From Pseudomonadota bacterium (GTDB lineage: Bacteria > Desulfobacterota > Desulfobacteria > Desulfobacterales > RPRI01), in contig JAHJRK010000284.1 in NCBI GenBank assembly GCA_018830925.1, positions 1-19,986 of the forward strand: a DNA stretch of 19,986 nucleotides. Direction: 5' to 3'. Both the position numbers and the translations under genes were made by a program. The notes beneath the pieces are model-generated. The model made no database searches. It saw nothing but the letters and a program-made list of their open reading frames with translations, and was not told the origin of the DNA. Positions 7,594 to 14,314 of the stretch are shown in pieces (the first letter of the stretch is position 1; each line of letters begins with the position of its first letter).

Positions 7594-8999
7594 AAATCCC
7601 TTATCCAGCCGGAAAATCTCTTGACGTTGAACAGAATATTTGTTGTCGCGGACGGCCCGGCAATCTTAAGAAGCCTGAAAATAGCTGTAATTCTTAAATA
7701 AAATTTTCTATATGAGTATTGCCTGAAAGCGTCAACTCTTTTCGCGGAAAGTCCCGGCAATTCCATGACCGCGTGGCTCTGTGAAAATGAATCGTTTTCC
7801 GTCAGCCAGCCTTCTGATGTCGCTTCATCGTACAGACTGGTTCCGGGAAAGGGGGAGGCCGCGTAAAACTGCGCTATGTCGAGCGGTAGATCAAGCGCGA
7901 AATCGAGAGTCTGTATCATGCTGTTTTCGGTTTCCCCGGGAAGGCCGTATATAAAGTGACCCGAAGTTCTGATTCCAAGCCCATGAGCCGTTTCAACCGC
8001 CGTTTTCGACTGCGAGGCGCGGATTCCCTTTTTTGACCGCCTAAGGATTTCATCGGAACCCGATTCGAGACCGAAGCTTATCATCCACATGCCGGCTTTT
8101 TTCATAAGTTCAAGCATTTCACCGTCCACAGTATCTACTCGGCTGTTGCATGTCCATGATGTTTTTATATTTCGGGAAAGAAGTTCGCTGCAGAATTCCT
8201 TTACATACTCACTGTCTGCCGTAAATGTGTCGGCCCATATAAAAAAATCGTTCACATTATACTTTATCCTGTTGTTTAATATCTCTTCAATAACATTATT
8301 TACGGGCCGTTTCCTTAATTTTTTTCCATAATAGATGCCTGCCGTGCAAAACGAGCAGGGAAAGGGGCAGCCCCTCAAAGGCGCCACAATAAGAAAAGGC
8401 CTGTTTTTAAGCGGTAGCTTGTAAGGTGTGATGTCAAGATGATGCCATGCAGGAAAAGGGATTGTCTCAGGGCCCATGAAATCCGAATCAGGATTATGGA
8501 TTATATTCCCGTTTTTATCTCTGAAGGATATGCCGGGTATATCTGGAAATTCCTTCTTGCTGCAGGAACAGATTTTCCGGATTGTCAATTCAGGCTCTCC
8601 CCTTATAACAAGATCGATAGAACCCCCGCTCAATGCCTGTGCGGGCAAAACGGATACGTGGGTTCCCATGACTGCGGTGATCGTTTCTGGCGAAACGGAT
8701 TTGATCGTTTCAGCTATGGCTATATCGGATATTAATGTGGGGGTTCCCGTATTCCAGATCGCAAAATCAGGCCTGTTCTTTGTGACGGCATCTTTTAAAC
8801 TTGCCAACGACAATCCGAGAGCCGGAAAATCGGTGACAATCAGCGTATGCCCGTCTTTTTCAAGAAATGACGCAGCGGTGGCGAGCGTGACCGGAGGCCA
8901 GAGAGTCGCCCAGACTCCTGCTTCCTGCGTGCATCTTCCTTCGCGGGTAAAACCTTTATTGTCAGGTCCGGGAGGATTGAAAAGAAATATGCCTGCCAA
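7590..8999 (-). CDS. B12-binding-domain radical SAM protein
   Basis: 469 residues. The N-terminal ~140 residues resemble the cobalamin-binding fold that precedes many class B radical SAM proteins (IFLFNPPGPD, AVMGTHVSVLPAQAL, DLVIRGEPELTI), although no DxHxxG cobalamin ligand motif is visible. The radical SAM core follows, with the iron-sulfur cluster motif CPFPCSFC (Cys 211, 215, 218) and the later SFGLESGSDEILRRSKKG and GHFIYGLPGET motifs. Members methylate unactivated carbons or rearrange lipids, sugars and tetrapyrroles; the exact reaction cannot be read. The start is TTG at 8997-8999 with AAGGA 7 nt upstream. It lies 10 bp after the GT2 gene and overlaps the carbamoyltransferase gene by 4 bp, so a shared pathway, probably glycan or glycolipid modification, is likely. 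Confidence 0.9.
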   Translation of the reverse strand: MAGIFLFNPPGPDNKGFTREGRCTQEAGVWATLWPPVTLATAASFLEKDGHTLIVTDFPALGLSLASLKDAVTKNRPDFAIWNTGTPTLISDIAIAETIKSVSPETITAVMGTHVSVLPAQALSGGSIDLVIRGEPELTIRKICSCSKKEFPDIPGISFRDKNGNIIHNPDSDFMGPETIPFPAWHHLDITPYKLPLKNRPFLIVAPLRGCPFPCSFCTAGIYYGKKLRKRPVNNVIEEILNNRIKYNVNDFFIWADTFTADSEYVKEFCSELLSRNIKTSWTCNSRVDTVDGEMLELMKKAGMWMISFGLESGSDEILRRSKKGIRASQSKTAVETAHGLGIRTSGHFIYGLPGETENSMIQTLDFALDLPLDIAQFYAASPFPGTSLYDEATSEGWLTENDSFSQSHAVMELPGLSAKRVDAFRQYSYRKFYLRITAIFRLLKIAGPSATTNILFNVKRFSGWIRDL

Positions 9000-9009
9000 A
9001 AGAATATCC

Positions 9010-9699
9010 TTAAAAATAGAGGTATTTCAGCATTGAATATACATACCGGAAGGCGACTTTTCCGATCTTTATCTTTGAGTATCCCGCTACCCTCTCATAT
9101 TCATGGGAAGGCACTTCCGCCATGCGGTAGCCTTTTTTCAAGGTCTTTATTATCATCTCCTGCTCTATGGTTGTAATATTCTCCTTAAGGTCAAGCGCTT
9201 TCAATACGCTTGTTTTTATGGCCCGGAAACCGTTCTGGCTTTCCGAAAGCCTCACTTTGAAACGGTGATTAATGAAAGCCGTTATCAGGGAACTTCCCAT
9301 CAGCCTGAAACATTCGTCGAAACCGCCGTGAAGCTCGCTCGAACCGCCGATGAGACGTGAGCCTGAGACATGGTCTGCCCTGTTCTCCAGAATCGGTTGA
9401 ACGAGTTTTGGTATATCATCAGGATCATGTGAGCCGTCGGCGTCTATTAAAACGGTTATTTCGTTATCTATATAAGGTATCGCAGACCGGATGGCCTCGC
9501 CCTTTCCCTTTTTATGATCAAATATCACCTTAACACCGAGAGACCTTGAAACTGATTCTGTTCCGTCATTCGAATGGCCGTCCACTACGAGTATGTCATC
9601 AGAGTATTTTTTTGACCGGGTGATAATTTCTCCGATTGTAGTCTCTTCATTCAAGGCCGGAATGAGCACCGTAATTTTATTCTTCAAGTAATTATCCAT
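9010..9699 (-). CDS. Glycosyltransferase family 2, DPM1-like
   Basis: 229 residues with a GT-A fold: ITVLIPALNEETTIGEII at residues 9-26, VVDGHSNDGT at 38-47, and the metal-binding DADGS at 86-90 within LIDADGSHDPDDIP. The C-terminal region (ENITTIEQEMIIKTLKKGYR...VPSHEYERVAGYSKI) resembles dolichol/polyprenyl-phosphate hexose synthases. It has no C-terminal membrane helices, so it is predicted to be a soluble or peripheral cytoplasmic enzyme. It is the first gene of the minus-strand operon and is divergent from the FecR operon. It probably loads a sugar from a nucleotide donor onto polyprenyl phosphate, which the GT39 enzyme at the operon's end could use. The ATG at 9699 has only a weak AAGAA upstream. 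Confidence 0.9.
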   Translation of the reverse strand: MDNYLKNKITVLIPALNEETTIGEIITRSKKYSDDILVVDGHSNDGTESVSRSLGVKVIFDHKKGKGEAIRSAIPYIDNEITVLIDADGSHDPDDIPKLVQPILENRADHVSGSRLIGGSSELHGGFDECFRLMGSSLITAFINHRFKVRLSESQNGFRAIKTSVLKALDLKENITTIEQEMIIKTLKKGYRMAEVPSHEYERVAGYSKIKIGKVAFRYVYSMLKYLYF

Positions 9700-9753
9700 T
9701 TATTCTTCATAATTTGTCAGCATTTATTCACTTTCGTTCATAACTTTGTTACA

Positions 9754-9792
9754 CTTGAATCCTTGAACCCTTGACCCCTTGAATCCTGAATC
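9754..9792. repeat. Octamer tandem repeat CTTGAAYC (about 4.9 copies)
   Basis: Consecutive 8-bp units CTTGAATC, CTTGAACC, CTTGACCC, CTTGAATC and a final short CTGAATC lie in the divergent intergenic region between the GT2 and FecR genes. There is no coding frame. It is similar in style to, but different in sequence from, the heptamer blocks of 2711-4189. Confidence 0.7.
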
Positions 9793-9858
9793 ACCAAATC
9801 TTTTGGAGGTGATCCATTAAAAATATGATATAGCTATAGAAAAATGTTAAATAAATCA

Positions 9859-9887
9859 TTGACTATTGGATTTGCTTTTCATATATT
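9859..9887 (+). promoter_or_regulatory. Sigma70-type promoter for the FecR/barrel operon
   Basis: A -35 box TTGACT (9859-9864) and a -10 box TATATT (9882-9887) are separated by exactly 17 bp. A start near 9894 would give an untranslated leader of about 75 nt before the ATG at 9969. The boxes are each one base from consensus. The surrounding DNA is AT-rich. Confidence 0.6.
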
Positions 9888-9968
9888 TCAAGCTGATAGA
9901 ATTGTAAATGGTTTTTTCATTTAATACGTTTCCTGCCTGCAAGCATTTTACCTACAAGGAGGCTGTCG

Positions 9969-11219
9969 ATGAAAACGGCTGCAAGAGCTGGCTTAATGTT
10001 ATTCCTTATTATGATAGTTCTTTTTTCAGGGACTGCATATGCTGCTGTTCCTCTGGCAAAAGTAACTATATTTACCGGAGAGGCGGTTGTTCTTAGCGGA
10101 GCCGATACAACCAGAGTATCTATGGTCGGCCAGGAACTGAATGAAGGCGACCGCGTTCAGACGAAACAGGGTATGGTACAGGTGACATTCAATGACGGAG
10201 CCATTCTAAAGCTGAGCCCGTTTACAAGCGCCCTGATCCAGGAAAGAGAAGAAGAGTCAGGGATTCTGATTTTCAAGACAAAAAAAGCGGTCAGAAGAGT
10301 CACCTGCTTTATCGGCAAAATGTGGTTTAAGAGCGGTGCCTCAAAAATGGCCAATTATCTTCAGACTCCTACTGCAGTTATGGGAATCCGCGGCTCGGAT
10401 GCCGATTTCGGTTTCGATAATCTTAATACTTACCTTAATATGTATTCGGGAGAAGCAGCGGTAGTCGGGAAAGTTATGAGAGGCTTTTTCGAAAACCCCG
10501 GAATTGATGCCGCAACAAAAAGCGCGGTTTACAGATCACTTGAAAAAGCATATGTGAATAACGAACAGGCAAAGACGTCCGGGAAAGAGCTCGACTTGGC
10601 GACTGCACAAGTGGATATCCTGGATGTTGCAAAAACCGCGGTAGAAGAGCTTAAAAAGAATCCGGATGAGGCTGTAAAACAGGATGTCAAGCTTGCCTCT
10701 GTTGCTGTTGACGCATCTATGGCGTCAGCTGTTACAAATGTGTCGGTAGTAGAACTCAAGGAAAGCCTGAAAGAGGTTGAGAAGGCAGCTGAAAAAGCAA
10801 AAGCGGAAGGCAAAACTGAAGATGCGAAAAAAGCCCAGGAGACTGCTCAGAAGACTGTTGCCGCTTTAGTCGATGCCGAGAAGAAGAACAAGGAACTCAA
10901 AAAAGTCGCAAATGATGTTAAAAACGCGGTCAATGCGGGAGATCTCGGTAAAGCCCAAACCTTAAACACTCAGGCGCAGAAGATTGCCCAGGAAGTGAAG
11001 AAGGACATTGAAGTCATTCAGAAGGTAATTATCCAGATTGTTCCTACAACTGTGCCGTCAACGGTTGCAACGACAGTGGCAACAACCGTCGCGGCTACAA
11101 CTACTGAGACGACAGCTGCGGCTACTGTGCCGTCAACAACAACTACTACAACAACGACTACTTCGACTACAACGAAGGCGACTACAACGATTGAGATTAC
11201 AACAAGCCCTGCTACATGA
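9969..11219 (+). CDS. FecR-domain periplasmic protein with Ala/Lys coil and Thr-rich tail
   Basis: 416 residues with a signal peptide of about 25 residues ending AYA-A. The FecR domain begins VTIFTGEAVVLSGAD (near residue 31), continues ELNEGDRVQTKQGMVQVTFNDG and ends near TPTAVMGIRGSDADFGF (about 132). Residues ~190-345 are rich in Ala, Lys and Glu (EKAAEKAKAEGKTEDAKKAQ) and probably form a helical or coiled-coil rod. From about residue 357 the protein becomes a low-complexity Thr/Ala/Val tail with runs of Thr, encoded by ACA/ACT/ACG repeats. AAGGAGG lies 7 nt before the ATG, a strong ribosome-binding site. No FecI-type sigma factor or TonB receptor is nearby, so this is the FecR-like family linked to envelope and exopolysaccharide loci rather than a classical anti-sigma factor. 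The Thr tail could be a linker, an O-glycosylation target or a wall-interacting segment; this is inference. Confidence 0.88.
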   Translation: MKTAARAGLMLFLIMIVLFSGTAYAAVPLAKVTIFTGEAVVLSGADTTRVSMVGQELNEGDRVQTKQGMVQVTFNDGAILKLSPFTSALIQEREEESGILIFKTKKAVRRVTCFIGKMWFKSGASKMANYLQTPTAVMGIRGSDADFGFDNLNTYLNMYSGEAAVVGKVMRGFFENPGIDAATKSAVYRSLEKAYVNNEQAKTSGKELDLATAQVDILDVAKTAVEELKKNPDEAVKQDVKLASVAVDASMASAVTNVSVVELKESLKEVEKAAEKAKAEGKTEDAKKAQETAQKTVAALVDAEKKNKELKKVANDVKNAVNAGDLGKAQTLNTQAQKIAQEVKKDIEVIQKVIIQIVPTTVPSTVATTVATTVAATTTETTAAATVPSTTTTTTTTTSTTTKATTTIEITTSPAT

Positions 11220-11231
11220 TGTATTGCAGTT

Positions 11232-11284
11232 AGGAGCCGTTACGAAATAACCATTACATTTCCGACCAGTTCGTTACGGCTCCT
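11232..11284 (+). terminator. Long hairpin between the FecR and barrel genes (possible attenuator)
   Basis: A 15-bp left arm AGGAGCCGTTACGAA (11232-11246) pairs with TTCGTTACGGCTCCT (11270-11284), with one mismatch and a 23-nt loop. No U-run follows, so full rho-independent termination is doubtful. It may act as an mRNA stabiliser or partial attenuator that sets the FecR to barrel ratio. Confidence 0.5.
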
Positions 11285-11403
11285 TATGCCAGTTGCGGGA
11301 TTTAAATGTTACAGTTATTTTATTTCAACGGCTTAATATAAAATGACCGGATTAATTGAAAACAAGAATAACTGTATTGGCCTTTAATCAGGAGAATAAA
11401 TAG

Positions 11404-12633
11404 ATGAAAAGAATAACCTCAATTTTAACTGTGACACTTCTCCTGTTGTTTGTTGCATTTTCAGGGGCATTTGCCGAGGGCGGCAAGATCCGTTTCGGGA
11501 ATCTTGCCCTGCTACCGGGTTTGAGTGTTCAGGGGGTACATGATGACAATATCTATCTCGGGGACGGAAGCAATAACACTACCGAGGTAGAAGAATCGGA
11601 CTGGATAACCCATTTAAAACCGGGCATAGGAATTGAATATTCCTTTCCCGACAGAGGAAAGATGATTGCAGGATATCAGGGTGATTTTGCGTATTATTCC
11701 GATAACAGCGACAATGACTGGCAGACTCATAAGGGAATGTTTGTGTTAAATTATGATTCTCCGGGCGGATTGATTGCCGGTATTAATAATGCATATACTA
11801 AGGCCGAAGACCCTTATGGCAGCCTGAACCAGTATAGGCTGGGTCAAGCACTGACCAAACGCTGGAACAATGATCTTGCAAGCAAAGTTGGTTTTAATTT
11901 CAGCGACCGTTTTAAAATCCTAGCATTTTATAATTATTATAAGCAGGATTATGACGATAATGTCAGGGACTATACCCAGGATTATTACAGCAATGAAGGC
12001 GGCGCCGGTTTCGAAGTCAAGGTTATGCCCAAAACCTGGATGTTTTTAAGGTATTATTACGGCACCCAGAAGTATTTTACGCACCGTTCGGGCGTAACGA
12101 GTTCAAACGATGCTTCTTTTGACTGGCAGAGAGCAAATACCGGTATTGGCTGGGACAGCGGTGGAAAACTTGCCGGAGAGCTCAACTTCGGTTACCAGTG
12201 GAAGAATTATGACAACAAGCTCGATGTAAACGGCAATAAATATGACGACAGGAACACATGGATAGCCTCCACATCAGTTGATTTTATGCCCACTGAAACC
12301 ACGACTCTTTCGGTATCCATAGCGCGTGCCCTGAGGCAGTCCGGATCGGACAGCAATGATTATTTTGAGGATACCGGATACGGATTAAGCGTAAGCCAGA
12401 AGATCATGTCCAAATTCCTCTTAAAAGCCGGATATAATTACAGTGAAAATGATTATTTTGCCGGAAGCAGAAAAGATGACAATCATACGTTAAACGCATC
12501 TTTGCAGTTTGAACTTATAAAAGATATACTGAAAGCCGGAGCGGAATATAAATATATGGAGAAAGATTCAAATTTCGCCGGCGCTGATTATAAAGATAAC
12601 CAGTTTATTGTTTCACTCGATGCAACATATTGA
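11404..12633 (+). CDS. Outer-membrane beta-barrel protein (BBP2-like)
   Basis: 409 residues with a clear signal peptide (MKRITSILTVTLLLLFVAFSGAFA). The mature part opens with LALLPGLSVQGVHDDNIYLG, a beginning typical of putative beta-barrel porin 2 proteins in exopolysaccharide loci. The rest consists of alternating aromatic/polar strands separated by Asp/Asn-rich turns (FKILAFYNYYKQDYDDN, FLRYYYGTQKYF, LLKAGYNYSENDYF). It ends in an aromatic residue (SLDATY), as outer-membrane barrels do. AGGAG is 9 nt before the ATG. It follows the FecR gene in the same orientation and precedes a strong terminator, so the two probably form a transcription unit. The likely role is a secretion or anchoring barrel for the polymer exported by the downstream Wza/Wzc system; this rests on context. 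Confidence 0.85.
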   Translation: MKRITSILTVTLLLLFVAFSGAFAEGGKIRFGNLALLPGLSVQGVHDDNIYLGDGSNNTTEVEESDWITHLKPGIGIEYSFPDRGKMIAGYQGDFAYYSDNSDNDWQTHKGMFVLNYDSPGGLIAGINNAYTKAEDPYGSLNQYRLGQALTKRWNNDLASKVGFNFSDRFKILAFYNYYKQDYDDNVRDYTQDYYSNEGGAGFEVKVMPKTWMFLRYYYGTQKYFTHRSGVTSSNDASFDWQRANTGIGWDSGGKLAGELNFGYQWKNYDNKLDVNGNKYDDRNTWIASTSVDFMPTETTTLSVSIARALRQSGSDSNDYFEDTGYGLSVSQKIMSKFLLKAGYNYSENDYFAGSRKDDNHTLNASLQFELIKDILKAGAEYKYMEKDSNFAGADYKDNQFIVSLDATY

Positions 12634-12672
12634 AAAAAATATAAGACCATAATAAGAACAGACTCGTTTAAG

Positions 12673-12709
12673 ACAATGAAAAGGGGCTTTATAAGCCCCT
12701 TTTCATTGT
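12673..12709 (+). terminator. Strong rho-independent terminator (perfect 17-bp stem)
   Basis: ACAATGAAAAGGGGCTT (12673-12689) and AAGCCCCTTTTCATTGT (12693-12709) are exact reverse complements with a 3-nt loop. The GC core GGGGC/GCCCC is followed by TTTT, so termination after the beta-barrel gene is likely. The symmetry suggests that it could work in both directions. Confidence 0.85.
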
Positions 12710-12710
12710 T

Positions 12711-12887
12711 GATGAACTCGTAAAAAGTCGAAATATGCTCACTTAATGAGCTTTTTGGGGATTTTTAAGTCGCTTCGCTAAATCATCCGCCAGAATTATG
12801 GCGGATGATTTTTAACGCTCAGTTCCTTAAAAATCTATTTCCCAAAAATCTCAAATCCGTTCGCATATGACTTTTTACGAGTTCATC
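12711..12887. mobile_element. MITE/REP-like palindromic element with 19-bp terminal inverted repeats
   Basis: The 177-bp segment has perfect 19-bp ends: GATGAACTCGTAAAAAGTC (12711-12729) and its reverse complement (12869-12887). Inside there is a further perfect 12-bp stem, AAATCATCCGCC/GGCGGATGATTT (12780-12791/12800-12811), and an imperfect one (CTTTTTGGGGATTTTTAAG against CTTAAAAATCTATTTCCCAA). ATTGTT occurs directly outside both ends (12705-12710 and 12888-12893), a possible 6-bp target duplication. No protein is encoded. It was probably mobilised in trans by a transposase located elsewhere. Confidence 0.75.
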
Positions 12888-12893
12888 ATTGTT

Positions 12894-12931
12894 GATAACC
12901 TCTATATTTTATGGACTTTTATGAGGTTATC
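12894..12931. repeat. Hairpin with 9-bp arms beside the MITE-like element
   Basis: GATAACCTC (12894-12902) pairs with GAGGTTATC (12923-12931) across a 20-nt AT-rich loop. Just to the right, GATGAATTCATAAA (12937-12950) resembles the MITE terminus with two mismatches and may be a decayed end of a second copy. Confidence 0.45.
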
Positions 12932-12980
12932 ATATTGATGAATTCATAAATATTTGCAAAAGCAGGATATTTTTTTAAAA

Positions 12981-13033
12981 ACCACGAATCCGCCTGAGGC
13001 GGAGAAGCTAAAATATTTCGTGACCTTCGTGGT
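12981..13033. repeat. Dispersed palindromic repeat, copy A (upstream of wza)
   Basis: The outer arms ACCACGAA (12981-12988) and TTCGTGGT (13026-13033) enclose the palindrome TCCGCCT-G-AGGCGGA (12989-13003) and an AT-rich centre. A second copy in the opposite orientation lies at 14206-14281, directly after the wza gene; 25 bp (12983-13007 and 14254-14278) are identical when inverted. Confidence 0.75.
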
Positions 13034-13110
13034 AGAAAAATGATAATAATTACTCTCTGTGAAGTTCTTGGAGTTGGATTTTATCAGATACTGTAAAATA
13101 AGGAAATTGT

Positions 13111-14175
13111 ATGAAGGAACGTTGTTTTGTTATAAAGTTAATCATTATTTCAATATTGTTGATCGCGGGCTGTGCATCCACAGGCAGCGATGTCGTCAGA
13201 ATTACAAATGTTGAAGAGGAAAAAAAACCGATATCCGGCCTTAAAGCATCAGACCTTGCGATACTTGAAGAGATTAAAAAAAGCTCCGTGAAAAAAGACG
13301 GGGTAGATAACGGGATAAGCAATGTCATCAATAAAACCAGGAATTTTTCTGTTGCCGAGTATATAAAATTGCACCCGGATGCGGACGGCAGAGGTACCAG
13401 GGAATATGTTGTGGGCGGAAACGATGTTCTGAGCATAACGGTATATGAAGAGAAAGACCTTTCAAGAGATGCAGTGCGTGTTTCGGCAGACGGGTACATC
13501 TCTTTTCCGCTCATAATGAGGCTTAAGGTTGAAGGGCTTACAATATCGGAGATAGGAGAGCTCATATCCACAAAGCTTGCGGAAGGCCAATTTCTCCTTG
13601 AGGCCCATGTTTCCGTTATGGTGACTGATTACAAAAGCAAGCAGTATCTCGTGCTGGGTGCGGTAAAAAAACCGGGGAGTTATCCTCTTTCAGCCAATGA
13701 AAGAGTTTTAAACGCCATTTCCAAGGCCGAAGGCATTGAGCAGACAGGGGCGGGCAAAAAAGCAAAAATTATAAGAACGGAAAATCCAAATACAGGCAGC
13801 CAGGAAAAAATAGTCATAAACGTCGATTTGCAGGGCGTTTTACAGGGAACAGATCAGTATTCCAATATATTTTTATCCGACAAGGATATGCTTTTTATTC
13901 CGACTGCCGAAAACTTTTATATAATAGGACAGGTAAAGAATCCGGGATCCTATCCGCTGATCGACCGGGAAATATCGCTTGTTGAGGGCATAGGAATAGC
14001 GGGCGGCTTTACTAATATCGCAGCAAGAAACCGCACCCGCATTGTCCGTGTGGAAAACGGCGTGGAAAAAATTATTGAAGTCAAAGTTGATGCAATCACC
14101 AATGCCGGCAAAAAAATTCATGATGTAATCATACAGCCGAACGATATTATCATTATTCCCGAAAGCTTCTTTTGA
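13111..14175 (+). CDS. wza: Wza-type polysaccharide export lipoprotein
   Basis: 354 residues. It is a lipoprotein: the hydrophobic signal ends in LLIAGC with Cys21 as the lipidated residue. The Poly_export domain begins near residue 97 (EYVVGGNDVLSITVYEEKDLS) and runs through VSVMVTDYKSKQYLVLGAV. Two SLBB domains follow, with the sequence signatures GAVKKPGSYPL (near 182) and GQVKNPGSYPL (near 272). This is the outer-membrane translocon for capsule or exopolysaccharide in Wzx/Wzy-type pathways. Wzc follows 139 bp downstream with a dispersed repeat in the gap. The start has AAGGAA just upstream. The usual C-terminal amphipathic helix of E. coli Wza is not evident; the protein ends NDIIIIPESFF, as in many proteobacterial EPS exporters. 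The symbol is used for the family. Confidence 0.92.
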   Translation: MKERCFVIKLIIISILLIAGCASTGSDVVRITNVEEEKKPISGLKASDLAILEEIKKSSVKKDGVDNGISNVINKTRNFSVAEYIKLHPDADGRGTREYVVGGNDVLSITVYEEKDLSRDAVRVSADGYISFPLIMRLKVEGLTISEIGELISTKLAEGQFLLEAHVSVMVTDYKSKQYLVLGAVKKPGSYPLSANERVLNAISKAEGIEQTGAGKKAKIIRTENPNTGSQEKIVINVDLQGVLQGTDQYSNIFLSDKDMLFIPTAENFYIIGQVKNPGSYPLIDREISLVEGIGIAGGFTNIAARNRTRIVRVENGVEKIIEVKVDAITNAGKKIHDVIIQPNDIIIIPESFF

Positions 14176-14205
14176 CGGCTTAGTAAAAACGTAATGGTTT
14201 AAGAA

Positions 14206-14281
14206 ACCACGAAGAACACGAAGCTGTAATATAATATATATTCGATTATTTTTCTTCTCCGCCTCAGGCGGATTCGTGACC
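14206..14281. repeat. Dispersed palindromic repeat, copy B (downstream of wza, inverted)
   Basis: It starts ACCACGAAGAACACGAAG (14206-14223) and ends CTTCTCCGCCTCAGGCGG then ATTCGTGACC. Read on the minus strand it has the same order as copy A at 12981-13033, but with a longer AT-rich centre. It lies in the wza-wzc gap and may fold in the operon mRNA. Confidence 0.72.
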
Positions 14282-14314
14282 TTTATGTAAAAAAAAAGGA
14301 GAAACGACATACAG

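Noticed and set aside
8476..9036. A 186-codon open frame on the plus strand
   Set aside because: It lies antisense to the N-terminal domain of the radical SAM gene, which is supported by motifs and operon spacing.
9969..11219. Classical FecR anti-sigma regulator
   Set aside because: There is no N-terminal anti-sigma segment, no FecI-type sigma factor and no TonB receptor nearby; it has a cleavable signal peptide and sits in an EPS locus.
13069..13101. Sigma70 promoter (TTGGAG ... TGTAAA) directly before wza
   Set aside because: The boxes are weak and transcription would start only a few bases before the ATG, after the ribosome-binding site.
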